64,000 nucleotides of DNA. Origin: Limosilactobacillus fastidiosus. Lineage in GTDB: Bacteria > Bacillota > Bacilli > Lactobacillales > Lactobacillaceae. Below the pieces are notes generated by a model. That model was not told where the DNA came from. It saw only the letters and a list, made by a program, of their open reading frames with translations, and did no database searches. Location of the stretch: contig NZ_JACIUZ010000019.1 in assembly GCF_014145505.1 (NCBI RefSeq), positions 152,431 through 216,430 of the forward strand. Reading direction: 5' to 3'. Position numbers and translations under genes: made by a program. Positions 18,559 to 26,250 of this stretch are shown here, piece after piece (the stretch's first letter is position 1; each line of letters starts with the position of its first letter).

Positions 18559-18688
18559 AATTAGTTCTCATCCCTCTCTGTAGTTTTTAAAATATCTAGT
18601 TTAAAATTCTAACGGTGATCTTGTGACAAATAAAATACTAATTTAAAATATTGAATATATAAAAATTGTATATGGGAGAAGAATAATT

Positions 18689-19540
18689 ATGAATATTAAG
18701 CAGCTTCGTAGTTTCCTCGTAGTCGCCCAAGAACATCAGATAACAGCTGCAGCTAAGTTATTGTATACCACCCAACCACCATTATCATATCAAATTAAAC
18801 AACTAGAAAAGGAAGTCGGTACTAATCTGTTTACACGTAAACCGTATGGCTTGGAGTTAACCAATGCAGGCAAAAGTTTTTACCGCTATGCCCAACAGAT
18901 TGTTAGCTTAGCAACGAACGCAGAAGAGGAACTAAAACGTGAAGATAAAGGGACGATGGGGAGTATTCGTCTAGGAATTATTTCATCAGCAGGAAATATT
19001 ATTCCTAATCCTAAGGTTCGACAGTTTACCCAGTACTATCCAGAGGTCAATATTCAAATTACGGATGCAAATACGTTCTCCTTAATCAATAAGCTTAATA
19101 ACAACCTGCTTGATCTAGCAATTGTTCGGGCACCGTTTAATATGCAGGGATTAGCCACTAAACAGATTGGCAAAGACAGGATGGTTGCGGTCGCTAACCC
19201 GCAGTACTTTGCCTTACCAAAAGGCGAATTAAATTTAAAGGAAATTAGCCAGCAACCGTTGATCCTTTATCGGCGGTTTGAATCGATGTTTAACGAAAGC
19301 TTTGCCCAAAATGGGTTACGACCATTTTATGCGGTCAAGTGTGATGATGCTCGGACAGCAATTCACTGGGCTGATCAAGGGATGGGGGTTGCTCTTGTTC
19401 CACAATCGATCGGCCAAGTTTTTTCGGATCAGCAGTTACGGTTGGTCAATTATTCGCAATGGAATACTCAAACAATGGTGGTGTGGCGAAAGGACCAGCC
19501 AGTAAAGCCAATCGTTGATAAATTTATTCAGGCATTATGA
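18689..19540 (+). CDS. LysR-family transcriptional regulator
   Basis: 283 residues. The N-terminal winged helix is typical (MNIKQLRSFLVVAQEHQITAAAKLL, then TTQPPLSYQIKQLEKEVGTNLFTR, residues 1 to about 52). A two-lobed effector-binding domain of the CysB/periplasmic-binding-protein fold follows. GGGAGAAG precedes the ATG. It lies 130 bases from the divergent LCP gene. That neighbour is not a usual LysR target, so the regulated gene cannot be named. Confidence 0.93.
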   Translation: MNIKQLRSFLVVAQEHQITAAAKLLYTTQPPLSYQIKQLEKEVGTNLFTRKPYGLELTNAGKSFYRYAQQIVSLATNAEEELKREDKGTMGSIRLGIISSAGNIIPNPKVRQFTQYYPEVNIQITDANTFSLINKLNNNLLDLAIVRAPFNMQGLATKQIGKDRMVAVANPQYFALPKGELNLKEISQQPLILYRRFESMFNESFAQNGLRPFYAVKCDDARTAIHWADQGMGVALVPQSIGQVFSDQQLRLVNYSQWNTQTMVVWRKDQPVKPIVDKFIQAL

Positions 19541-19615
19541 ATACGGAGACTATTTCTGCTGCTTTCTTGTTTTAAATGATGGAGGTACTTTTTGCCAACA
19601 ACACAGAAACATTTT

Positions 19616-19972
19616 TTACCGAACTTTTTTCATCTTATTGATACACATAATTTTAATATTCGGATTGGGCGCAACCTGTTGATCACCCCAATTGTTAAGG
19701 TAACGGATGGCAGCGTAGAGGTCCTCTCCTTCGGGGGTTAATCGGTACTCAACGTGTGGTGGAATGGTGTTAAAGCTTTTTCGGGCCACAATTTCCGCAT
19801 CACTAGGTTCGCAAAGTTGATCGCTAAGAACCTTGTGAGATGTTCCAAGCTGCCTGACTAGTTCTTCGGTCCGTCGGGGGAGGTTAGCTAGTAGGCAAAG
19901 GATCACCGGCTTCCATTTACCGCCAATGATGGAAAACGCGTAATCGGCGCCAGTATTAAACATTTTGGTCAA
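19616..19972 (-). CDS. HxlR-family regulator with unusual substitutions (possibly decaying)
   Basis: About 118 residues if it starts at TTG 19972, eight bases after AGAGAGG; an upstream ATG at 19999 has no ribosome site. The HxlR wing-helix pattern is present: FSIIGGKWKPVILCLLA, then VEYRLTPEGEDL. The normally well-kept recognition helix, of the form LSxQLRELExDGIVxRKSF, here reads LSDQLCEPSDAEIVARKSF. Each change relative to a plausible LRELSDAGIV ancestor is a single transition giving Cys, Pro and Glu. A proline there should disturb DNA binding, so the gene may be losing function. The nitroreductase gene lies just upstream on the same strand. Confidence 0.75.
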   Translation of the reverse strand: MTKMFNTGADYAFSIIGGKWKPVILCLLANLPRRTEELVRQLGTSHKVLSDQLCEPSDAEIVARKSFNTIPPHVEYRLTPEGEDLYAAIRYLNNWGDQQVAPNPNIKIMCINKMKKVR

Positions 19973-20032
19973 AAAAAGACCTCTCTTCAGTACTTTCATT
20001 ATATTATGAAAGAGAGAAGAGGGGTTGGTGAA

Positions 20033-20635
20033 CTATTTAATTAGTTTGAAAACGGCTTCGTCATCAAGGTAGTCTTTTTCACCGGCAGGGGCCTCGATTG
20101 AACCAAATGGCATTTCAGCACGAAGTTTCCATGTTTCGGGAAGATCGAATGCTTGGTGAATAGCTTCGTCAATCAGTGGATTATAGTGTTGCAGACTAGC
20201 ACCAATATTATATTCTGCAAGGGCGGTCCAAACGGCTTGTTGAGCACCCCCAAGGGCCTGTTCTGACCAATCCTTAAAGTTATCAGCATAACTTGGGAAT
20301 TGTTCCTCTAATTGGTGAACAATTTTGGTGTCAGTAAGAAAAAGAATTGTCCCGTAACCAGCGCGGAACGTTGCGATCTTGTCCTTGGTCTTCTGAAAAG
20401 CAGTGGGATCCTTAACAATATTCTGGAGAGTCTCTTCAACGATGTCCCAGACCTTATCGGAATTCTTACCGAAGAGGACGACTGCACGAACAGTTTGACT
20501 ATTAAAGGCACTTGGTGAATTACGAACCGTAGTTTTAACTAGGTCGAAAATTTCGTCTGGGGATATAGTAATGTTGTCACCAAGGGCATAGATTGAACGA
20601 CGCTTAGCACTGGTTTCGTTGAATTTTGATTGCAT
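20033..20635 (-). CDS. Nitroreductase-family oxidoreductase (Frm2/HBN1-like)
   Basis: 200 residues, an FMN-dependent NAD(P)H oxidoreductase. The opening KRRSIYALGDNITISPDEI and the AWTALAEYNIGASLQHYNPLID segment (written from AVWTALAEY) are typical of the short fungal/bacterial Frm2-like subgroup rather than NfsB. The C-terminal WKLRAEMPFGSIEAPAGEK is also a family signature. AAGGAGG precedes the ATG. It is divergent from the HxlR gene at 20757, with a palindrome in the shared gap, so it is probably induced by quinones, aldehydes or similar electrophiles through that regulator. Confidence 0.9.
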   Translation of the reverse strand: MQSKFNETSAKRRSIYALGDNITISPDEIFDLVKTTVRNSPSAFNSQTVRAVVLFGKNSDKVWDIVEETLQNIVKDPTAFQKTKDKIATFRAGYGTILFLTDTKIVHQLEEQFPSYADNFKDWSEQALGGAQQAVWTALAEYNIGASLQHYNPLIDEAIHQAFDLPETWKLRAEMPFGSIEAPAGEKDYLDDEAVFKLIK

Positions 20636-20676
20636 AATAATTCCTCCTTATGATAATTTATTCTTTAAGATTTTAC

Positions 20677-20689
20677 TTACTAATAGTAA
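20677..20689. promoter_or_regulatory. Candidate HxlR operator between nitroreductase and hxlR-type gene
   Basis: TTACTA-A-TAGTAA is a perfect inverted repeat with 6-base arms in the divergent gap. The next bases add an AGTA / TACT pair. It resembles the TACT...AGTA half-sites known for Bacillus YodB-type HxlR regulators. Confidence 0.5.
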
Positions 20690-20756
20690 TCAAATACTGA
20701 TTAGGATACAAGAAGGGAAAATTTTTTCACCTACTAGAGCGAAGGGAATGGTGTTA

Positions 20757-21062
20757 ATGACAAACCAAACTAGCCAATGCTCAATTGAAAAGACGTTGAA
20801 GCAAATATCGGGAAAGTGGAAGAGCGTTATTATTTATATGCTCTTAAAACATCCCGTTTGTCGATTCAGTGAATTACAAAGGTTTATCCCTGACTGTTCG
20901 CGGCGGATGCTGGCTTTACAATTGAAAGAATTGGAACAAGATGGTCTGATTACAAAAAAGGTTTATCCGGTTACCCCGCCGAAAACAGAATACTCACTAA
21001 CTGAACGCGGAAAAGATTTACGGACGGTAGTTGAGGGGATGCAGGAGTGGGGAAAACACTAA
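20757..21062 (+). CDS. HxlR-family transcriptional regulator
   Basis: 101 residues from ATG 20757 (MTNQTSQCSIEKTL), nine bases after GAAGGG; the open frame extends upstream without a plausible start. The order is typical of HxlR: CSIEKTLKQISGKWKSVIIYML, then RFSELQRFIPDCSRRMLALQLKELEQDGL (residues about 30-60), then the wing TPPKTEYSLTERG. A Cys at residue 8 sits where YodB/HxlR redox-sensing cysteines are found. It is divergent from the nitroreductase and upstream of a broken SDR gene, the usual targets of this family. Confidence 0.92.
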   Translation: MTNQTSQCSIEKTLKQISGKWKSVIIYMLLKHPVCRFSELQRFIPDCSRRMLALQLKELEQDGLITKKVYPVTPPKTEYSLTERGKDLRTVVEGMQEWGKH

Positions 21063-21217
21063 TTTGGCCAATTTGCTAAAAATTGTTAGGTTATCTTCTG
21101 CTTGATAATAAAGTGAATGTTACTTTAGGGGAACTATCTTACGAGAAAACGCTTACTTTTAATAAGCCGATTACTAATTATAATTAAAGGTGAATTAGCG
21201 ATTGGGAGGAAGATAAA

Positions 21218-21517
21218 ATGACAAAACAAGCTGAACTTGGTGGTGGTCAAAAGGATAGCTAGCTTGGAACTTACCGGAGAGCGGCTGATGTCATTTCTGA
21301 TCTTGACTATACTATTATTCGTCCCGCTTGGTTAACGAATAAGGATGAAGTTGATTATGAAACAACGGAACGTGGTGAAGCATTCAAGGGGACAGAAGTT
21401 TCACGGAAGTCGATTGGTAATTTTGTTGCTAAGATCATTGATGATCCTGCCCCATATGCCCGCAAAGACTTCGGTGGTAAGCCAAATGCTGATGGTGACA
21501 AGCCAAGCTGGTATTAA
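21218..21517 (+). pseudogene. Truncated NmrA-like SDR pseudogene
   Basis: A GGGAGGAAG site and ATG (21218) open a frame that stops after 14 codons (MTKQAELGGGQKDS). The same region then reads, to TAA at 21517, LGTYRRAADVISDLDYTIIRPAWLT and ...PAPYARKDFGGKPNADGDKPSWY. That is the C-terminal third of an SDR of the YwnB/NmrA type. The cofactor-binding N-terminus is absent, so this is a deletion remnant. Its place behind the HxlR gene suggests it was once that regulator's target. Confidence 0.75.
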
Positions 21518-21523
21518 TGAAAT

Positions 21524-21566
21524 AAGCACCAATGGGACTAATATCACAGCCCCATTGGTGCTTTTA
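21524..21566 (+). terminator. Terminator after the SDR remnant
   Basis: AAGCACCAATGGG (21524-21536) pairs with CCCATTGGTGCTT, followed by TTACTTT. Confidence 0.75.
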
Positions 21567-21582
21567 CTTTGGTTGGGATTCA

Positions 21583-22098
21583 TTATCGGTATTGGTAATC
21601 TCGCTGGGCCATCTGAAAAAGGACCCGATCATATTTTTGGGTACCATTTGAGAAGTTAGCGGTAAATTTCTCAATTTTACCGCCCTTTTCAATCTTTCCG
21701 GTAGATTTTTTGGTAATTAGACCATTGTTGATTATAACTTTATTCCCTTTAATCTTGTAGTATTTCTTGCTGGTAACTTTATTAAGGTATTTGCGATCAA
21801 TAAGGTAACGATTAATAGTTCTTGGAGCAGCCTTCTCTTCCTTGGTGGAATCCTTATTAACTACTGGCTTACCCGATTGATCGGTATCGGTAACGTTAAC
21901 GTATGCTGACTTGCCATTAGTTGTGAAGAAGACATACTGGTGGGCGGTTGTGTAACCATTTGAATTGATAAAGGTAACGAGGTAGACATGATTATTTAAT
22001 GACTTTTGAGTCATTGCTTGAGCAGTTTTGTCCGTGATCGTTAAAGTAATAAAAAGCGTCATGGCAGCGATAATGATTGACAATAAATGCTTCTTCAT
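21583..22098 (-). CDS. Secreted hypothetical protein
   Basis: 171 residues from ATG 22098 (MKKHLLSIIIAAMTLF), where AAGGAGG is well placed; the frame extends 10 codons upstream without a ribosome site. A signal peptide with hydrophobic core runs to about residue 29 (cleavage likely near TAQA-MTQ). The mature part is basic and hydrophilic with repeated lysine-rich turns (KKYYKIKGNKVIINNG, KKSTGKIEKGGKIEKF). I do not recognise the domain; similar small exported lactobacillus proteins of the lipocalin-like or DUF5776-like sort exist. No partner gene is evident. Confidence 0.75.
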   Translation of the reverse strand: MKKHLLSIIIAAMTLFITLTITDKTAQAMTQKSLNNHVYLVTFINSNGYTTAHQYVFFTTNGKSAYVNVTDTDQSGKPVVNKDSTKEEKAAPRTINRYLIDRKYLNKVTSKKYYKIKGNKVIINNGLITKKSTGKIEKGGKIEKFTANFSNGTQKYDRVLFQMAQRDYQYR

Positions 22099-22256
22099 AG
22101 TGAACCTCCTTTGAATAGTTATCTTCATTATAACAGCTTAAATTTATTTAAAGGTGTTATAGAATTGCCCAATTTTAAAGTAAAAAACTGGTTCCTGATG
22201 AAGGGATAATGTAAGATTTGGTATAAAAATAACCTAAGTTAAGGAGGCTAACTAAA

Positions 22257-22493
22257 ATGGCAGAAAAAACATTTACTCATAAAGAATTAGCTAAGTTTAA
22301 TGGTGAGAATGCTCAACCAACATATGTTGCTATTTCGGGTACAATTTATGATATTTCTGGTAAGGATGCCTGGAAGAATGGCAAGCACCATGGTAATGTT
22401 GCTGGAAAAGATTTAACCGATGTGCTTTATAACAAGTCTCCACACGGTGATAAGGTATTGAAAGGATTACCGGTTGTTGGTAAGTTAGTATAG
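22257..22493 (+). CDS. Cytochrome b5-like heme/steroid-binding domain protein
   Basis: 78 residues, a single small domain. FTHKELAKFNGENAQPTYVAISGTIYDIS matches the start of the cytochrome b5-like fold; KHHGNVAGKDLTDVLYNKSPHG covers the two-histidine region (H44/H45 and H63). The HPGG motif of true cytochrome b5 is replaced by KHHG, as in the short Firmicutes versions, so heme ligation is not certain. AAGGAGG precedes the ATG. The gene is monocistronic, with its own terminator. Confidence 0.9.
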   Translation: MAEKTFTHKELAKFNGENAQPTYVAISGTIYDISGKDAWKNGKHHGNVAGKDLTDVLYNKSPHGDKVLKGLPVVGKLV

Positions 22494-22494
22494 C

Positions 22495-22533
22495 AAAAGT
22501 CCTAGAAGGTTAATTATCCTCTAGGACTTTTTT
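22495..22533 (+). terminator. Terminator after the cytochrome b5-like gene
   Basis: AAAAGTCCTAGAAGG pairs with CCTCTAGGACTTTT, followed by Ts. Confidence 0.75.
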
Positions 22534-22560
22534 AGGGGAGGTATTCATTTGGCATTAAAG

Positions 22561-23697
22561 TTACCCCCAGACTTGTCTGGCGATCTCCTTAACGAGATTA
22601 ATCTTTGCCCACTGTTGTTCCTCGGTTAGGATATTTCCCTCTTCAGTTGATGCAAAGCCACATTGGGGACTTAAGCAAAGGTGATCGATTGGATGGAATT
22701 TAGCGGCTTCATTAATGCGGTTAATAATTATTTCTGGATCTTCAAGTTTACCCGTCTTGGAGGTAACGAGACCAAGAACAACATATTTATTATCGGGAAC
22801 CTTTGCTAATGGTTCAAAACCACCCGCACGTTCGGAATCGTATTCAAGGTAAAAGGCATTAACGTTTTCTTGAGCGAACAAGGTGTCAGCAACGGGACCG
22901 TACCCACCAGCGGCAGCCCAAGTAGAATGGTAGTTACCACGACAAATATGGGTGTTGATGGTTAAATCATCAGGTAGCTCTTCAATTGCCTCATTGTTGA
23001 CATGGAGGAAGCGCTTTTGCAATTCTTTAAGCTGTGAAGTATCTGCGTTTGGATCCTTCTTTTTTAAGTTAGTGAAGTTATTAACAGAAATTCCCCACGT
23101 ACAGTCGTCTAGTTGTAAAGTTCGGCAGCCAGCAGCGTAAAGGTCTTCGATTACTTGGTGGTAGGCCTTTGCTACGTCGTGGTCAAGATCAGCTAGGTTA
23201 GGATAAATTTCTTTAACACTTTCTTGGTTTTCCGGACGAATTAACTCTTCAAGAAATTGTGCAGGTGCTGGAATGGTTTGTTTAACTTGTGTTCCGTGTG
23301 AAATATGATCACGGACAAATTTGAAGTAGTTTACAAATGGGTGATTTTCACCACTAATTTTTCCAATGACTTGAGCAGAATCATTCCGCGTTTCTTCATC
23401 GTGGAAGAAGTAACCATGTTTAAGATTAACGTGCCGAACACCTTGAAGACCCCAAAAGAAATCAAGATGCCAATAACTTCGACGGAATTCACCATCAGTA
23501 ACGGCTTTTAATCCGGCTTTTTCTTCCTTATGGATTAAATCGACAATACAGTGGTCTTCTACTTCAGTAAGGTCAGCTTTACTAATCTTTCCTTGAGAAA
23601 ACTTTGCCCGGGCATCTTTTAGTTCTTGTGGGCGGAGAAAACTACCGACAATATCATAGCGGAATGGTGAAGTTGTACGAGTTGTAAATTGAGTTAT
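22561..23697 (-). CDS. MetE C-terminal-like cobalamin-independent methyltransferase (YxjG/YxjH type), apparent ATA start
   Basis: 378 residues if read from ATA 23697 (xTQFTTRTTSPFRYDIVGSF). This is the known N-terminus and length of the YxjG/YxjH group, which methylates homocysteine or recycles sulfur compounds. Zinc ligands of the MetE fold are visible in THICRGNYH (His and Cys), the YLEYDSE glutamate and LSPQCGFAS (Cys). The only upstream ATG (23802) lies inside the T-box terminator. AAAGGA sits ten bases before the ATA and no ATG, GTG or TTG is near. So either ATA is used, or the gene lost its start codon by an ATG to ATA change. It is preceded by a Met-type T-box. Confidence 0.88.
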   Translation of the reverse strand: MTQFTTRTTSPFRYDIVGSFLRPQELKDARAKFSQGKISKADLTEVEDHCIVDLIHKEEKAGLKAVTDGEFRRSYWHLDFFWGLQGVRHVNLKHGYFFHDEETRNDSAQVIGKISGENHPFVNYFKFVRDHISHGTQVKQTIPAPAQFLEELIRPENQESVKEIYPNLADLDHDVAKAYHQVIEDLYAAGCRTLQLDDCTWGISVNNFTNLKKKDPNADTSQLKELQKRFLHVNNEAIEELPDDLTINTHICRGNYHSTWAAAGGYGPVADTLFAQENVNAFYLEYDSERAGGFEPLAKVPDNKYVVLGLVTSKTGKLEDPEIIINRINEAAKFHPIDHLCLSPQCGFASTEEGNILTEEQQWAKINLVKEIARQVWG

Positions 23698-23744
23698 GTT
23701 AAATTCATCCTTTCTTGGTTTAGATAAGTTCAGGAGATGAGAGC

Positions 23745-24060
23745 AAATAAAAACGTCCCTAGGAAAAAGCAGTTGAACTTCTCCTAGGGACGTTAAATTC
23801 ATTATTCAGAATTAACGTGTTACCACCCTAATTTAACCAGGCCTCACAACCTGATCCTTAATAGGTACACTCGAAAGTAAACCTAGACGTTTTATCGGTC
23901 GTCAATCGTGAACGACTAACTAAGAATTAGCTCATCGTTCTTTAAAGCTCTAAGACCATCTTCGCCTAAGTCTGTCAGGTTGCTTCTCATCTAATGCAAC
24001 TCTCTGTGCTGATTTTCTAAGACTACTCATCTTTTCAAAGCAATTTGTAAATTTGATTGT
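23745..24060 (-). promoter_or_regulatory. T-box leader (probably methionine type)
   Basis: Minus strand: the T-box core AGGGTGGTAACACG sits at 23816-23829, followed by the terminator AACGTCCCTAGGA / TCCTAGGGACGTT (23752-23794) with a T-run. The stem I region upstream holds a candidate ATG specifier (complement of 23957-23959). The controlled MetE-like gene fits methionine. The core reads AACACG rather than the more usual AACGCG or ACCGCG. Confidence 0.82.
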
Positions 24061-24064
24061 CAAT

Positions 24065-24094
24065 ATATTAGAATATTCTCATTTTAATGTCAAT
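24065..24094 (-). promoter_or_regulatory. Promoter of the Met-type T-box transcript
   Basis: On the minus strand TTGACA (24094-24089) and TAATAT (24070-24065) are 17 bases apart. Confidence 0.75.
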
Positions 24095-24189
24095 AGAATA
24101 TTTATTTTATTTGAAAAATAAGTTTAACAATGTCATTAATAATTGGTTAATTGCTTGATGTATTAAATAATGAATTGTAAAAAAATGGT

Positions 24190-24507
24190 TGACAATTTTT
24201 AGCAGTCGAATTATATTAAAATACAATTAAAAATAAATTATAGAACACGTTGATAAGAAGAGTAATTAAAGCTTATGTTTGCAGAGAGTTCCTGGTTGGT
24301 GAGAAGGGATAACAAAACCTTAATGAAAATCACTTTGAGTGCCAGGATGAAGTTAGTGATCTGTGGTGGGAGTAGCCCATTATCGCTACCGTGTTTAACA
24401 GTTAATGTTGAACATTTGAGGTTAGTGGTGTGAGCTGCTAACGAATTAAAGGGTGGTAACGCGCGACAGCGTCCTTAGATTAGTTAAATAATCTAAGGAC
24501 GCTTTTT
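24190..24507 (+). promoter_or_regulatory. T-box leader (probably isoleucine type) upstream of a broken panE-like gene
   Basis: A promoter TTGACA - 17 bases - TATATT starts near 24190. The T-box core AAAGGGTGGTAACGCG is at 24448-24463, followed by the terminator GCGTCCTTAGATTA / TAATCTAAGGACGC with a five-T tract (24469-24507). In stem I, GAAA-ATC-ACTTTGAGT places ATC (24329-24331) in the specifier position by analogy with Bacillus leaders. AAT one base earlier cannot be excluded by eye. Ile would fit branched-chain metabolism. Confidence 0.88.
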
Positions 24508-24568
24508 AATTAATAGGTGGAATCTTATCAACAAAACTTGCGTATTCGAGAAAAGGAGTTGCATAATT

Positions 24569-25516
24569 ATGAAGTTTACAGTTGTTGGTGCCGGAGCAAT
24601 GGGGCTTCGTTTTGGTGTATTACTACAAGAAGCAGGTAACGAAGTAGATTTTGTGGAAGGTTGGCAACCACATTATGAACAACTGAAAAAGCAAGGTGGC
24701 GTTTACGTTACTCGTGAACGCCAAAATAAACACCTTGTTCCAGTTAATGTTTATACACCCGAAGAATATACAGCTACTGATGCGGATTTTGTGTTCTTTG
24801 AATTAAAACAAATGTAGCTGGCTGAGATGTTGAAACGGTGTCAACACTTCTTTAAGGACCAATATGTTTTAACTGCAATGAACGGGATGGGACATATTGA
24901 AAAATTGCTGAAATATTTCTCTAAGGAAAAATTAGTTGCAGGGACAGCACTGGTTGCAACAATTTTAACGGGTCCGGGAGAAGTTGAATTTGTAGGTAAA
25001 CCAGGAGTGGGGACGACTAATTGGGCAAATTATACTGAGAAGCCAGATGAAAAGACTAACCAATTAATGGAACAATTAGAGAAAGCTAACTTTAATCCAT
25101 CATTAAAAGAAAATTTTATGGGAACTTTAATGGCAAAGGTGGTTTTTAATTCTGTTGTGAATACGCTATGTACGATGTTTGAAATTACAATGGGGGAGTA
25201 TGCTTCTTTTGATAAGGCAAATGAATTATCCCGTCAATTAATTGATGAGGCATATGACATTTGTGAACGTGCTGGTGTGCAATTAGTTAATAGTCGGGAA
25301 AAAGAATTAGAAAGCATCAATTATGTTTCAAAGGTTGGTAATCCCCACCATTACCCATCAATGTATCAGGATATGAGTCATAATCGACCAGTAGAAGTAG
25401 ATTATATCAATGGCTATTTCGTTAAGCTTGGTCGAAAATATCACTATGAGGCTAAGACGCATAATTTCGTAACTAACTTGGTTCACCTTGCCGAACACAC
25501 GCGGAGTCAACGCTAA
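24569..25516 (+). pseudogene. PanE/ApbA-like 2-ketoacid reductase interrupted by an in-frame TAG
   Basis: One continuous frame of 315 codons, broken only by TAG at 24815-24817 (after FELKQM; the next codons read LAEMLKRCQ). A CAG to TAG change in an otherwise intact gene explains it. The N-terminus MKFTVVGAGAMGLRFG holds the NADP loop GAGAMG (7-12). The rest shows the ketopantoate reductase two-domain layout (GTALVATILTGPG, KVVFNSVVNTLC, then HYPSMYQDM). In Lactococcus a PanE-like enzyme was shown to be the D-2-hydroxyacid dehydrogenase for branched-chain ketoacids, which suits an Ile T-box. A GGAG site precedes the ATG. Without readthrough the product would be an 82-residue fragment. Confidence 0.88.
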
Positions 25517-25566
25517 TAGGAATTATAAAAAATGGTAAACATTTTATATTTATTGAAAATGCAGTA

Positions 25567-26041
25567 ATGAGAAGACAAAATTAGTGAGTAAAAAAGATAA
25601 TGTTACTGATATTCAAACGATCAATCACCAGGATACCATTCATCTAGGTTACGTGACGGTAAACGGATCTACATTGTCCCTGTCCATTTTTCCTATTAAG
25701 TAAAGTAACGATCAGTACACTTTTTATTTTCATGGTGAACCACACGAGTGTCGTTATAAATTAATTCAAAAGACACATGTGCGACCTTTGAATTAAATAG
25801 TTGTCAACAACTACATCGAGGAGTTAAGATTGCCTCTAATTAGTCGGCGAGTTATCAAAGTGTTCTCGAGGAAGGAGAGGTATCCCTGCTCGAAACATGA
25901 GAAAAAGTTTCATTAAAATTAATGATGAATGATTGTACGGGGACAACTAACTTTGTTTTTCCAGAAGATCATTCAAAATATGTCCAGGTTTATAGGTTGT
26001 CAGCAACTAACTTATCTTACCGGATCCATACACCACATTAG
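25567..26041 (+). pseudogene. Decayed PPOX-class (NimA-like) flavoprotein gene
   Basis: The region reads in pieces as one protein with several frameshifts and stops. It begins MRRQN at 25567, then VSKKDNVTDIQTINHQDTIHLG, then FYFHGEPHECRYKLIQKT, then QSVLEEGEVSLL, and ends NFVFPEDHSKYVQVYRL...ATNLSYRIHTPH at about 26041. MRRxxxEV, the LYFHG strand and KYVQVYRL are hallmarks of pyridoxamine-5-phosphate-oxidase-like FMN proteins of the NimA/5-nitroimidazole group. At least four disruptions make it non-functional. Most of the gap 25517-26250 is accounted for by this remnant. Confidence 0.75.
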
Positions 26042-26110
26042 CAGAGGAATAAAATAAATAGTAACATGATTACTATTACTCATAAAAACGAATAGCACAG
26101 TACGAAATGG

Positions 26111-26155
26111 CCTTCAGTACTCGATAAAGCCGAACTGAAGGCTTTATCGAGTACT
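26111..26155 (+). terminator. Hairpin with two mutually exclusive stems
   Basis: AGTACTCGATAAAGCC (26116-26131) and GGCTTTATCGAGTACT (26140-26155) form a perfect 16-bp stem. CCTTCAG (26111-26117) can instead pair with CTGAAGG (26135-26141). It follows the flavoprotein remnant; only TCTT follows the main stem, so it is a weak terminator or a structured remnant. Confidence 0.45.
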
Positions 26156-26203
26156 TCTTAAAGGCTAACTACGTGGCAATATAAAGCTAGGTTTTGAACG
26201 TAC

Positions 26204-26250
26204 AAAAAAGCTCTATCATGCAGATTTACCCGACGATAGAGCTCTTTTTC
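26204..26250 (-). terminator. Terminator after the amino acid permease
   Basis: AAAAAAGCTCTATC (26204-26217) pairs with GATAGAGCTCTTTTT (26235-26249). Read on the minus strand it ends in six Ts, directly at the permease stop. Confidence 0.8.

Noticed and set aside
23698..23802. 35-residue N-terminal extension of the MetE-like protein
   Set aside because: It starts inside the T-box terminator and reads unlike any protein start; ATA at 23697 is the natural family start.
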